From: Oscillospiraceae bacterium
GTDB taxonomy: Bacteria; Bacillota; Clostridia; Oscillospirales; Oscillospiraceae
Assembly: GCA_020025275.1 (NCBI GenBank)
Contig: JAHHSI010000002.1
Span: 104,603-168,602, forward strand
DNA length: 64,000 nt
Direction of reading: 5' to 3'
Shown here: positions 1-8,799 of the stretch, piece after piece
Position numbering within the stretch: position 1 is the stretch's first letter
Layout of the letters: each line of letters opens with the position of its first letter
Program-made: the position numbers and the translations under genes
Notes under the pieces: model-generated
What the model was told of the DNA's origin: nothing
The model's database searches: none
What the model saw: the letters and a program-made list of their open reading frames with translations, nothing else

Positions 1-293
1 GCCGATGGCCCCGTGGTCTTGTATGCCCATCATAGTCTATTTTTTACCGCCGCACAATGCACAAATGTTACAATGTTTTTCTGTGGCGCACTAAACTTCC
101 GAGCATCGTCCTCTGTATGTGGACACGTCGTCCTGCTTCCCTGCGCCATTTCTCACAGAGTGCCCACCATTCTCCCTTAATGTTATCTTAACTTATTCTT
201 AATACGAAATCAGAAGATTCTAATACTTTTTTCACAGCGCTTGTGTCATACTGTGATTTGTGAAAATTTGCAATACGGAAGTGAGATATACTT
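1..293. other. intergenic region at left edge
   Basis: No convincing gene is seen here. The last stretch is AT-rich and forms the leader of the trkH-like gene, whose start is preceded by GGAAGTGAG. A short minus-strand reading frame begins at position 33 and runs off the window, but it has no Shine-Dalgarno site. Confidence 0.5.
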
Positions 294-1622
294 ATGTCAA
301 CCATAGGAAAGCAGCTTTCCTCTTCACAATTGATTCTCTTAGGCTTTGCCGGCGTCATTCTGACCGGAAGCCTTCTTTTGATGCTGCCCTTTGCCACACA
401 GGACGGCTTGGGTGCATCTTTTTCCGATGCGCTGTTCACCGCCACATCCGCGGTGTGCGTCACCGGTCTTATTGTCCACGATACGGCCACATATTGGTCC
501 ATGTTCGGCCAGACGATCCTTCTGCTGCTCATTCAGATCGGCGGAATGGGCGTGGTCACCATCGCCGTGGCGCTGACCATCATCTCCGGACGCAAGATCG
601 GTCTGAAATCCCGCAGCACAATGCAGGAGGCCATCTCTGCCCCACAGGTGGGCGGCATTGTCCGGCTTACCGGATTCATTATCAAAATCGTGGTGCTGAT
701 CGAGGGGATCGGTGCCCTTTTGATGTTCCCCTCGTTTGCCTTAGACTTTGGCTTTCTCAAAGGTCTGTGGTACAGCATTTTCCACTCCATTTCAGCCTTC
801 TGCAATGCGGGCTTTGACCTGATGGGCGTTCATACGCCCTATTCCTCCCTCACCGCTTTCGTGAGCCATCCTCTCATCAATCTCGTCATCATGGCCCTCA
901 TCATCTGCGGTGGTCTGGGCTTCCTCACTTGGCACGACATTACCACACACCGCCTGCACCTGCGCCGCTATCGGATGCAGAGCAAGGTCATCCTCGTCAC
1001 GACGGCCATTCTCCTCGTTCTGCCGGCTATCTACTTTTTCTTTGGAGAGTTTTCCGATCTATCGTTTGCAGAGCGTTTCTGGGCCTCCCTGTTCCAGTCG
1101 GTGACCCCTCGTACCGCCGGATTCAACACCGTGGATCTGACCACCCTCAGTGAAGTGGGACTGGCCGTCATCATCCTGCTCATGATCATCGGCGGCTCCC
1201 CCGGTTCCACGGCCGGCGGTATGAAAACCACCACTCTTGCCGTGATGCTCTCCTCGGCGCTGTCGGTATTCCGGCGCAAGGAACACACCCATTTCTTCGG
1301 CCGGCGCATCAGCGATGAGGTGACACGGGAAGCCGGCACCCTGCTGACTATGTACCTCCTGCTCTTTCTGGCAGGCGGGTTTGTGATCAGCCGTGTGGAG
1401 GGACTTCCCCTGCTGGCCTGTCTCTTTGAAACCGCATCGGCCATCGGTACTGTGGGCCTGTCGGTAGGCATCACCCCGGAACTGGGTATGGTCTCCCGGG
1501 GAATCCTGATCGCCCTGATGTATTTCGGACGCGTGGGCGGGCTGACACTGATTTTTGCCGCCATGGCCCCGCGCCAGCGCATAACCGCAAAACTACCCCA
1601 AGAAAAAATGACCGTAGGATAA
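294..1622 (+). CDS. trkH: TrkH/KtrB-family potassium uptake membrane subunit
   Basis: Potassium-translocating subunit of a Trk/Ktr system in the cytoplasmic membrane. The 442-residue protein is almost wholly hydrophobic and shows the fourfold repeat of M1-P-loop-M2 units. Each P-loop carries a selectivity-filter glycine, seen as SAVCVTGL, SAFCNAGF, PRTAGFN and AIGTVGLS. Length is normal for KtrB-type proteins (about 440-450). The ATG follows a GGAAGTGAG site. The gene lies 10 bases ahead of a cytosolic RCK subunit, so the two form one operon and complex. TrkH and KtrB cannot be separated with certainty from sequence alone. Confidence 0.93.
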   Translation: MSTIGKQLSSSQLILLGFAGVILTGSLLLMLPFATQDGLGASFSDALFTATSAVCVTGLIVHDTATYWSMFGQTILLLLIQIGGMGVVTIAVALTIISGRKIGLKSRSTMQEAISAPQVGGIVRLTGFIIKIVVLIEGIGALLMFPSFALDFGFLKGLWYSIFHSISAFCNAGFDLMGVHTPYSSLTAFVSHPLINLVIMALIICGGLGFLTWHDITTHRLHLRRYRMQSKVILVTTAILLVLPAIYFFFGEFSDLSFAERFWASLFQSVTPRTAGFNTVDLTTLSEVGLAVIILLMIIGGSPGSTAGGMKTTTLAVMLSSALSVFRRKEHTHFFGRRISDEVTREAGTLLTMYLLLFLAGGFVISRVEGLPLLACLFETASAIGTVGLSVGITPELGMVSRGILIALMYFGRVGGLTLIFAAMAPRQRITAKLPQEKMTVG

Positions 1623-1632
1623 GGAGTTACTC

Positions 1633-2280
1633 ATGAAATCTGTTTTAATTATCGGTTTGGGCCGGTTCGGCCGCCATATTGCCTCGAAGCTGAATGAACT
1701 GAACCATCAGGTGATGGCTGTAGATATCAATGAGGAGCGGGTAGATGCCGTCCTGCCCTATGTGACCAACGCGCAGATCGGCGACAGCACCAACGAGGAT
1801 TTTCTCTCCTCGCTGGGTATCGGCAATTTTGATATCTGCATTGTGGCTATCGGCGACAATTTCCAGAACTCTCTGGAAACCGCCTCTCTTCTCAAGGAGT
1901 TGGGCGCCAAAACCGTCATCGCCCGTGCTGCCACCGATGTGCAGGAAAAATTCCTGCTCCGCAACGGCGCCGATGAGGTGGTCTATCCGGAAAAACAGCT
2001 GGCCAACTGGACAGCGATCCGCTGTACCTCACAGCATATCCTCGACTATATTGAGCTGGACGGCGAGTACTCCATTTTCGAGCTGGCCACCCCGGAGACT
2101 TGGGTCGGCAAGACCATTTTGCAGGTAGATATCCGCCGCAAGTTTGACATCAACATTCTGGGCATCCGGGAGGAGGGGCGTCTGCATATGCACATCTCCC
2201 CCGATACTGTTCTGCCCGCCAACTCCTCTTTGCTGGTGGTCGGTCACCCCAAGTCGGTCCAGTGGTGTTTCCACATTTAA
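1633..2280 (+). CDS. trkA: TrkA/KtrA-family RCK regulatory subunit
   Basis: Cytosolic gating subunit that binds nucleotide and controls the adjacent potassium channel subunit. The 215-residue protein has one RCK_N Rossmann domain, with GLGRFGRHIA near the start and an acidic ribose-binding position in VDINEERVD, followed by one RCK_C domain from about residue 135. A single RCK unit matches KtrA of Gram-positives (about 220 residues) rather than the double-length enteric TrkA. It is preceded by AAGGAG and is cotranscribed with the membrane subunit. In this family ADP, ATP, NAD(H) or cyclic di-AMP are known ligands; which applies here is not visible. Confidence 0.93.
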   Translation: MKSVLIIGLGRFGRHIASKLNELNHQVMAVDINEERVDAVLPYVTNAQIGDSTNEDFLSSLGIGNFDICIVAIGDNFQNSLETASLLKELGAKTVIARAATDVQEKFLLRNGADEVVYPEKQLANWTAIRCTSQHILDYIELDGEYSIFELATPETWVGKTILQVDIRRKFDINILGIREEGRLHMHISPDTVLPANSSLLVVGHPKSVQWCFHI

Positions 2281-2366
2281 GGAAGCCTCCCGTGGAAAAA
2301 TCACGTCCGTTATAACATTCCCGGACTTCCTGCACCGCAAGATTCCACATAAGGAGGGGATACACC

Positions 2367-4931
2367 ATGTCGAACACGACGCCGGGGCAGCTGCGCATTT
2401 TTTTCAGCTATGCGGAAAACGCAGGTGAAACCCGCGCCATGCTGCAAGCCGCCCAGCTCCAGCAGAAATGCGGCCGGCGGGTGGCTGTGGCCGCCCTTCC
2501 CGCCGCTATCGATGCTGCGACAGCCCACCTGGCCGATGGGTTTGTCCGGCTGCCCTGCCGCAACGCAGCAGCCCAGCCGGAGCTGGATCTGGACCAGATC
2601 CTGGCCGAAAAGCCGGATCTGGTCGTCATTGCTCAGCTGGCGCACACCAATCCGGAGGGCTTTTGCCACCGCCGCCGCTATCAGGACATTCAAGAGATCC
2701 TGCATCAGGGAATCGACGTCTATACCACCGCCTCCGTCAGCTGCATCGAGAGCCTGCACGACACAGTGGCCGCCATCACGGGTCTGTCCACCGCCGACCG
2801 CATCCCCGACTCCGTTTTTGACAACGCCCATCAGGTAACCTTTATCGATGAAGAGCCGCCGCTGGTGTCGGCGGCGCCGTATCCTTTAACACAGGCGCAG
2901 CTGACTGCTCTGCGGGAGATCGCTCTGCGCCGCTGTGCCGACCGCCTGCGTCTTCTGTCCGATCGTCTGAGCGGCAGCTTTCACACCGGCGAACACATTC
3001 TGGTGTGCCTGTCCTCCTCCCCATCCAACGCAAAAATCATACGTACAGCCGCCAAGATGGCCAGCGCTTTCCACAGCCGCTTCACAGCACTTTTTGTTGA
3101 AACGCCCTATGCCCCGGCTCCTTCGCCGGAGGATCGTCGGCGTCTGCAGCAGCATCAGCGCCTTGCCGAGGAATTGGGTGCTGCCATCGAGATGGTCACG
3201 GGCGAGAATGTAGCGGTGCAGATTGCGGAATTTGCCCGGCTCTCCGGCGTCACCAAAATCGTTCTGGGCCGCAGTGCAGCGGCGCGCCGCCACCCCCTTG
3301 AAAAGCCCCCCCTCACCGAACAGCTCCTGTCCTTCGTTCCGGAGCTGGATATCCACATTATCCCCGACCACAGTGCGGAAAACGGATACCGTCCCCGCCG
3401 AAAAACGCCCAGCCGTGCCCGCAGCATTTTTGTCAACACCAGCAAAAGCCTGCTGATCCTCTTGGGCACCACGGTGTTGAGCCAGATGTTTTACCATCTG
3501 GGCTTTACGGAAGCCAATATCATCATGCTCTACATTCTGGGGGTGCTGCTCACCTCGGTGGCCACCTCCCAGCGGGTCTACAGTCTCGTTTCCTCCGTGG
3601 CCAGCGTGTGCATCTTCAATTTTCTCTTCACAGTGCCCCGCTTTTCTTTCTCCGCCTATGAAACCGGGTATCCCGTGACCTTTGCCGTCATGTTTATGAC
3701 CGCCTATATCACCGGTACGTTCGCCATCCGATACAAAGAGCAGGCCGGGCAGTCCGCCAAAATCGCCTATCGCACCGGCATCCTCTTTGAAACGGATCAG
3801 CTGTTGAGTAAAGCTCAGGACAAAAACGAGATTCTCCATGCAGCGGCCGGGCAGATCACCAAGCTGCTGCAGCGAAATATCGTCATCTTTGAAAATAGAG
3901 ACGGGCAGCTCTCGCCGCCGCAGTTTTTCCCCATCACCGGGGATGACGAGACCGCTCTCTCTTCTCAGGAACTGGAGGCCGCCACGTGGACACTGCTCCA
4001 TAACCATGCCGCCGGTGCCACCACGGAGACACTCTGTGAGGTGCGCTATCTCTATCTGGCCCTGCGGGTGGATCAGCGTGTCTACGGCGTGGTAGGAATC
4101 GATGTCGGGTCCAGTCCGCTGGACCCCTCGGAGCACAGCATCCTTCTGTCTATGTTGGGCGAGTGTGCTCTGGCTCTGGAGAATGAAAAGAACGCCCGGG
4201 AAAAGGAAGCGGCCGCCGTGCTGGCCGAGAGTGAACAGCTGCGGGCCAATCTCCTGCGGACCATCTCCCATGATCTGCGTACGCCGCTCACCTCCATCTC
4301 CGGCAACGCCAGCAATCTTTTGAGCAACAGCGCCCAGTTTGATGAGGCCACCCGCCAGCAGATCTATACCGACATTTACGAGGATTCCCTGTGGCTCATC
4401 AATCTGGTGGAGAACCTTCTCTCCGCTACCCGCATTGAGGAGGGACGCATGACGCTCCACACCTCCACGGAGCTGCTGGAGGATATTGTGGAGGCGGCCG
4501 TCAGCCACAGCCGCCGCAAGGCACAGCACCACCTCATCTCCACCGTCTGTCAGGACGAACTGCTGCTGGTGCGGGCCGATGCACGGCTCATTGTGCAGGT
4601 GCTGGTCAATCTGATCGACAACGCCATCAAATATACGCCCCCCGGCTCCTCCATCCGCATTGCCACCTGCAAGCAGGGCCGCATGGCCCATATCGAGGTG
4701 GCCGATGACGGCCCCGGCATCCCGCCGGAGGATCGGGAAAAAATCTTTGAAAAGTTCTACTGCGGCGCCCATCCCATCGCAGACAACCGCCGCAGCATCG
4801 GTTTGGGACTCTATCTATGCCGCGCCATTGTGGAGGCCCATGGCGGTACCATTTCGGTAAGCGATCACCTGCCCCATGGCACGGTGTTCCGCTTTACACT
4901 TCCCTGTCAGGAGGTCACTTTGCATGAGTAA
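2367..4931 (+). CDS. kdpD: KdpD-like sensor histidine kinase with degenerate Walker motifs
   Basis: Membrane sensor kinase of a Kdp-type two-component pair. Domain order in 854 residues: N-terminal KdpD domain (about 1-210), USP-like domain (about 215-340), four closely spaced membrane segments (about 360-460), a GAF-like region (about 480-610), HisKA with H-box TISHDLRTPLT (His near residue 635), and HATPase_c with NAIKY, GPGIPPEDR and GLGLYLCRAI. The KdpD domain has lost both nucleotide-binding signatures. The usual GxxxxGKT reads YAENAGETRA, and the usual DELAHTN reads AQLAHTN. The gene follows the potassium uptake pair rather than kdpFABC, so its targets may be the local trk/ktr genes. 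It overlaps the response regulator by 8 bases. Confidence 0.92.
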   Translation: MSNTTPGQLRIFFSYAENAGETRAMLQAAQLQQKCGRRVAVAALPAAIDAATAHLADGFVRLPCRNAAAQPELDLDQILAEKPDLVVIAQLAHTNPEGFCHRRRYQDIQEILHQGIDVYTTASVSCIESLHDTVAAITGLSTADRIPDSVFDNAHQVTFIDEEPPLVSAAPYPLTQAQLTALREIALRRCADRLRLLSDRLSGSFHTGEHILVCLSSSPSNAKIIRTAAKMASAFHSRFTALFVETPYAPAPSPEDRRRLQQHQRLAEELGAAIEMVTGENVAVQIAEFARLSGVTKIVLGRSAAARRHPLEKPPLTEQLLSFVPELDIHIIPDHSAENGYRPRRKTPSRARSIFVNTSKSLLILLGTTVLSQMFYHLGFTEANIIMLYILGVLLTSVATSQRVYSLVSSVASVCIFNFLFTVPRFSFSAYETGYPVTFAVMFMTAYITGTFAIRYKEQAGQSAKIAYRTGILFETDQLLSKAQDKNEILHAAAGQITKLLQRNIVIFENRDGQLSPPQFFPITGDDETALSSQELEAATWTLLHNHAAGATTETLCEVRYLYLALRVDQRVYGVVGIDVGSSPLDPSEHSILLSMLGECALALENEKNAREKEAAAVLAESEQLRANLLRTISHDLRTPLTSISGNASNLLSNSAQFDEATRQQIYTDIYEDSLWLINLVENLLSATRIEEGRMTLHTSTELLEDIVEAAVSHSRRKAQHHLISTVCQDELLLVRADARLIVQVLVNLIDNAIKYTPPGSSIRIATCKQGRMAHIEVADDGPGIPPEDREKIFEKFYCGAHPIADNRRSIGLGLYLCRAIVEAHGGTISVSDHLPHGTVFRFTLPCQEVTLHE

Positions 4932-5619
4932 ATTTCACATTTTAGTGGTGGAAGACGACGCCCCCGTGCGTAACCTGATCGCCACCACGCTGAAGGCCCA
5001 CGACTACGGCTATCTGACCGCCGTCACCGGCCAGGAGGCCGTCATGGCCGCCGCCTCCCACAACCCTGATGCCATCCTTCTGGATCTGGGGCTGCCGGAC
5101 ATGGACGGGGTGGAGGTGATCCGCCGCATCCGCAGCTGGTCCAATGTCCCCATCATCGTCATCAGCGCCCGCAGCGAGGACAATGACAAAATCGACGCTC
5201 TGGATGCCGGCGCCGACGACTATCTCACCAAGCCCTTCTCCGTGGAGGAGCTGCTGGCCCGTCTGCGGGTGATCCAGCGGCGGCTGAATCTTTTGGAGGA
5301 TCAGTCCCCCCATGCCATCTTCATCAACGGTCAGCTGAAAATCGACTACGCCGCCGGCTGTGTCTACCTTGGCGGCAAGGAGATCCACCTGACCCCCATT
5401 GAATATAAGCTCCTGTGCCTTCTGGCCCGGAACATCGGCAAGGTACTGACCCACCGCTTCATCACCCAGAGTGTGTGGGGCGCCAGTTGGGAAAATGATG
5501 TCGGCTCCCTGCGGGTCTTTATGGCTACGCTGCGCAAAAAACTGGAGACCGGCCCCGCTTCCCCCCGCTATATCCAGACCCATGTGGGCGTGGGCTATCG
5601 CATGGTGCGTGTAGAGTAA
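4924..5619 (+). CDS. kdpE: KdpE-like OmpR-family response regulator
   Basis: DNA-binding partner of the upstream KdpD-like kinase. The 231-residue protein has a receiver domain with the acidic pair in VVEDD, phospho-acceptor Asp in ILLDLGLPDMDG, conserved Ser in ISARS and Lys in YLTKPFS. A C-terminal winged-helix domain contains LTPIEYKLL and GVGYRM. The ATG at 4924 lies inside the end of the kinase gene and is preceded by an AGGAGG site, so translation is probably coupled. No kdpFABC genes lie in the window; the adjacent potassium uptake operon is the obvious candidate target. Confidence 0.93.
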   Translation: MSKFHILVVEDDAPVRNLIATTLKAHDYGYLTAVTGQEAVMAAASHNPDAILLDLGLPDMDGVEVIRRIRSWSNVPIIVISARSEDNDKIDALDAGADDYLTKPFSVEELLARLRVIQRRLNLLEDQSPHAIFINGQLKIDYAAGCVYLGGKEIHLTPIEYKLLCLLARNIGKVLTHRFITQSVWGASWENDVGSLRVFMATLRKKLETGPASPRYIQTHVGVGYRMVRVE

Positions 5620-5632
5620 CGGCTGATCGCCG

Positions 5633-5663
5633 GCGGAGAAGGACAGCCTTCTCCGCTTTTTTG
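5633..5663 (+). terminator. intrinsic terminator after kdpDE
   Basis: A 10-bp perfect stem (GCGGAGAAGG / CCTTCTCCGC) with a four-base loop is followed directly by a run of T. It ends the potassium/KdpDE transcript. Confidence 0.9.
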
Positions 5664-5714
5664 CCGTTTTTTTCCGGAAACCACGCGATTCGACACCTTC
5701 CCGCCCCGGTATAC

Positions 5715-5743
5715 TTGACAGACGCCGGAAAGGCTCCTATAAT
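5715..5743 (+). promoter_or_regulatory. sigma-70-type promoter of the thiamine operon
   Basis: TTGACA at 5715-5720 and TATAAT at 5738-5743 are separated by exactly 17 bases. The predicted transcript starts just ahead of the TPP aptamer. Confidence 0.88.
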
Positions 5744-5755
5744 AGATAGTTGAAA

Positions 5756-5838
<83 letters not shown>

Positions 5839-5867
5839 GGACACGTATACGGGGTGTCGACTTACCG

Positions 5868-5900
5868 CTCTGCTGGAGATCCGGCAGGGCATTTCTTTTT
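5868..5900 (+). terminator. riboswitch-controlled terminator
   Basis: CTCTGCTGG and CCGGCAGGG pair over 9 bp (including G-U pairs) around an AGAT loop, followed by a T-rich tract. It lies after the TPP aptamer and before the first Shine-Dalgarno site, as expected for transcription attenuation. Confidence 0.8.
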
Positions 5901-5922
5901 TATATTTTTAGGAGGTTGTACT

Positions 5923-6225
5923 ATGCAAGCAAGCGTTGCCATTCAAGTTCTGCCCGCGGCAGAAAACGACGAGGAACTGGTCCGTATCGTTGACGAGGTC
6001 ATCGACTACATCAAGAGCACGGGGCTCAACTACTACGTCGGCCCCTTTGAGACCACCATCGAGGGCGAGAGCTATGACCAGCTGATGGACATTGTGAAGG
6101 AGTGCCAGCACGTGGCACTGCGTGCCGGTGCCCCCAAGGTGGCCGCCTATGTAAAGGTCGTTTATGAGCCGGAAGGAGAGATCCTGACCATTGACAAGAA
6201 AGTTACAAAGCACCACCAGAGCTAA
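5923..6225 (+). CDS. MTH1187/YqgV-type thiamine-binding protein
   Basis: Small 100-residue cytosolic protein of the thiamine-binding (UPF0045/MTH1187, Thiamine_BP) family, which folds as a ferredoxin-like alpha/beta sandwich and binds thiamine or hydroxymethylpyrimidine in YkoF-like relatives. Visible family features are the opening strand ASVAIQVLP, the TGLNYYVGPFETTIEG strand-turn and the final KVVYEPEGE strand. The ATG is preceded by AGGAGG and is the first gene after the TPP riboswitch. It overlaps the permease gene by 35 bases. It may act as a ligand buffer or sensor for the importer; the exact ligand is inferred from the riboswitch. Confidence 0.88.
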   Translation: MQASVAIQVLPAAENDEELVRIVDEVIDYIKSTGLNYYVGPFETTIEGESYDQLMDIVKECQHVALRAGAPKVAAYVKVVYEPEGEILTIDKKVTKHHQS

Positions 6226-6976
6226 GGCGCCGGCCATTGTGGCCGTGGCAGTCCTGCTGCTGGTGTGGGAGCTGGCCTCCCGGAGTGGTCTGGTGCCCCG
6301 CTATATGCTGCCCTCCCCCGTGGACGTAGGGAAGGCTTTCGTGCACGATCTGCCCACACTGGGCGGTCACTTGCTGGTCACGCTGCAGGAGGCCTTTTAC
6401 GGTCTCTTCCTCGGCGTTGCCATTGGGTTTTTGTTCGCCGTGGTCATGGACGCCTTTGACGTATTATATCGCGCGTTCTACCCCATTCTGGTCATCTCCC
6501 AAACCATCCCTACCGTGGCCATTGCCCCGCTTTTGGTGCTGTGGTTCGGCTACGAAATGACGCCCAAGATCATCCTCATCGTGCTGGTAACATTCTTCCC
6601 TGTCACGGTGGGCCTGCTGGACGGATTCCGTGCCGTGGACCGGGATGCCGTGGGACTGCTGCGCTCCATGGGCGCCAGTAAATGGCAGATCTTCCGCTAT
6701 CTCAAATGCCCCTCCGCCCTGCCCCAGCTTTTCTCCGGACTGCGGATCGCCGCCGCCTACTCGGTGGTGGGCGCTGTCATCAGTGAATGGCTGGGCGGTT
6801 TTCAGGGGCTGGGTGTGTACATGACCCGAGTGAAGAAGGCCTTCGCCTTCGATAAAATGTTCGCTGTCATCTTCCTGATCTCCGCCGTTTCTCTGGTGCT
6901 GATGGCACTGGTGGATCTGGCCGAGCGGAAGTCCATGCCCTATCGTCATCTCCAAAAGGAGCAAAAATCAAACTAA
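6191..6976 (+). CDS. thiX: thiamine-precursor ABC transporter permease (ThiX-like)
   Basis: Membrane subunit of an importer of the taurine/nitrate/ThiX class. The 261-residue protein has about six membrane segments and the cytoplasmic EAA-type loop around GLLRSMGASKWQIFRYL, which contacts the ATPase. The start is a TTG at 6191, supported by GGAAGGAGAG just upstream. An alternative GTG at 6239 would trim 16 residues. The gene overlaps the thiamine-binding gene and lies 11 bases ahead of the binding-protein gene, all under the TPP riboswitch. Confidence 0.9.
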   Translation: MTRKLQSTTRAKAPAIVAVAVLLLVWELASRSGLVPRYMLPSPVDVGKAFVHDLPTLGGHLLVTLQEAFYGLFLGVAIGFLFAVVMDAFDVLYRAFYPILVISQTIPTVAIAPLLVLWFGYEMTPKIILIVLVTFFPVTVGLLDGFRAVDRDAVGLLRSMGASKWQIFRYLKCPSALPQLFSGLRIAAAYSVVGAVISEWLGGFQGLGVYMTRVKKAFAFDKMFAVIFLISAVSLVLMALVDLAERKSMPYRHLQKEQKSN

Positions 6977-6987
6977 GGAGAATTGCT

Positions 6988-8007
6988 ATGAATCTTTTCA
7001 AACGCATCAGCGCCTTGGCCCTGGCCTTGGTACTGGCTCTGTCTCTGGTCGCCTGCGGCGGCACAAAGAAGGATCCGGCCGCCGATGGCCAGCTGGAAAA
7101 GGTCACCTTCGTTCTGGACTGGGCCCCCAACACGAACCACACCGGTCTCTACGTGGCTCAGGAAAAGGGCTACTTCAAAGACGCCGGTCTGGAGGTAGAG
7201 ATCGTCCAGCCGCCTGAGGACGGCGCCGAGATGATGGTCGCCTCCGGCCGGGCTCAGTTCGGTGTCAGCTTTCAGGACTACCTGGCCGCGGCCTACACCG
7301 GCGACACCCCGCTGGACATCTCCGCTGTAGCCGCCATTCTTCAGCACAACACCTCTGGCATCGTCTCGCGCAAGGGCGAGGGCATGGACACCCCCAAGGG
7401 ACTGGAGGGCCACAAGTACGCCACGTGGGATCAGCCAGTTGAAAAGGCAACCCTGCGTCAGGTAGTTGAGAAGGACGGCGGCGACTTCAGCAAAGTAGAG
7501 ATGATCCCCTCCACCGTTACGGATGAGGTTTCCGCACTGCAGAGCAAGTCCGTGGATGCCATCTGGATTTACTACGGTTGGGCCGGTATCGCCTGCCAGG
7601 TGGCCGGCTTGGAGACCGATTACTTCATGTTCAAGGACATCGATCCCGTCTTCGATTTCTATACCCCCATCGTGATCGGCAATAACCAGTATCTGGCCGA
7701 GCACCCCGACACGGCCAAGGCCTTTATGGCCGCCCTGTCCCGTGGATATCAGGATGCCGCCGCCGATCCGGAGGGTGCCGCTCAGATCCTGCTCAACGCC
7801 TGCCCCGAGCTGAAGGACAGTGCTAACCTCATTGTGGAGAGCCAGAAGTATCTGTCCAAGGAGTACATCTCCGACGCCGCACGGTGGGGTGAGATCGACG
7901 CCGGCCGCTGGGGTCGCTTCTTCACTTGGCTCAATGACAACAACCTCGTGGAGACGCCGCTCGAGCCCACAGCCGGCTTCACCAACGACTTCCTGCCCAC
8001 CGCCTGA
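6988..8007 (+). CDS. thiY: thiamine-precursor ABC substrate-binding lipoprotein (ThiY/NMT1-like)
   Basis: Extracytoplasmic receptor of the importer. The 339-residue protein begins with a lipoprotein signal ending in the lipobox LSLVAC (Cys about residue 23). It then shows the NMT1/THI5-like fold: FVLDWAPNTNHTGLYVA opening, GYFKDAGLEVEI, and SGRAQFGVSFQD. This family binds pyrimidine precursors such as HMP or formylaminopyrimidine. The riboswitch context supports that; the precise ligand is inference. The stop codon overlaps the ATG of the ATPase gene by one base. Confidence 0.92.
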   Translation: MNLFKRISALALALVLALSLVACGGTKKDPAADGQLEKVTFVLDWAPNTNHTGLYVAQEKGYFKDAGLEVEIVQPPEDGAEMMVASGRAQFGVSFQDYLAAAYTGDTPLDISAVAAILQHNTSGIVSRKGEGMDTPKGLEGHKYATWDQPVEKATLRQVVEKDGGDFSKVEMIPSTVTDEVSALQSKSVDAIWIYYGWAGIACQVAGLETDYFMFKDIDPVFDFYTPIVIGNNQYLAEHPDTAKAFMAALSRGYQDAAADPEGAAQILLNACPELKDSANLIVESQKYLSKEYISDAARWGEIDAGRWGRFFTWLNDNNLVETPLEPTAGFTNDFLPTA

Positions 8008-8735
8008 TGGAAAAACTGGAAGTTCGCAATGTCAGCAAATCCTTTGACGGGAAACTGATTCTGGACGACGTATCCCTTACACTGCGTGAAGGAGAACTGG
8101 TCTGTCTTTTGGGCGTCAGCGGCGGCGGCAAGACCACGCTGTTCAACATCATCTCCGGACTGCTTCTCCCCGATGCAGGCCACGTCTTTCTCGACGGGGA
8201 AGATGTGACCGGTAAACCCGGGCGCATCAGCTATATGCTGCAAAAGGATCTGCTGTTCCCCTATCGCACCATCGAGGATAACGTGGCCCTGCCCCTGCAG
8301 CTGCGGGGTGTAAAAAAACGAGAGGCCCGGGTACAGGCCAGAAAGCTCTTTGCCGAGTTTGGATTGGCGGGCACGGAAAAACTGTGGCCTGCACAGCTCT
8401 CCGGGGGTATGCGACAGAGGGTTGCGCTGCTGCGCACCTATCTCTTTTCCCAGAATGTTGCCTTGCTGGACGAGCCTTTTTCAGCGCTGGACACGCTGAC
8501 GAAGGCCTCTGTCCATCGGTGGTATCTGGACGTGATGGAGCGGATCAAACTCTCCACACTCTTCATTACCCACGATATTGACGAGGCCATTCTGCTCTCC
8601 GACCGTGTCTACCTTCTCACCGACGGACACACCGGCCCCCCGATGGAGATCAAGGAGCCCAAGCCGCGGCGGGAGGACTTCTCCCTGAGTCCTGCCTTTT
8701 TGGCGTACAAAAAGGAGATCCTCTCCCAACTATAA
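8007..8735 (+). CDS. thiZ: thiamine-precursor ABC transporter ATPase (ThiZ-like)
   Basis: Energising subunit of the importer. The 242-residue protein shows Walker A GVSGGGKTT (about 35-43), Q-loop region in YMLQKD, signature LSGGMRQRV (about 131-139), Walker B VALLDEPFSALD and H-loop FITHDIDEA. Its start overlaps the stop of the binding-protein gene by one base, so the four genes are translated as one tight operon that ends at a strong terminator. Confidence 0.93.
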   Translation: MEKLEVRNVSKSFDGKLILDDVSLTLREGELVCLLGVSGGGKTTLFNIISGLLLPDAGHVFLDGEDVTGKPGRISYMLQKDLLFPYRTIEDNVALPLQLRGVKKREARVQARKLFAEFGLAGTEKLWPAQLSGGMRQRVALLRTYLFSQNVALLDEPFSALDTLTKASVHRWYLDVMERIKLSTLFITHDIDEAILLSDRVYLLTDGHTGPPMEIKEPKPRREDFSLSPAFLAYKKEILSQL

Positions 8736-8758
8736 CCTGTCGTTTCAAGCAAAAAAAC

Positions 8759-8790
8759 ACCGAAGAGAGCGTTGGCTCTCTTCGGTATTT
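8759..8790. terminator. bidirectional terminator between thiZ and pflB
   Basis: A 12-bp perfect stem ACCGAAGAGAGC / GCTCTCTTCGGT has a GTTG loop. T-rich tracts follow on both strands, so it serves both converging operons. Confidence 0.92.
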
Positions 8791-8799
8791 TTATTTCTT

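Noticed and set aside
1..33. Minus-strand start reading MMGIQDHGAIG running off the left edge
   Set aside because: There is no Shine-Dalgarno site and only eleven codons are visible. Not enough to call a gene.
2886..4772. Long minus-strand open frame opposite the kdpD-like gene
   Set aside because: The plus-strand frame carries all kinase motifs. The opposite frame is a composition artefact.
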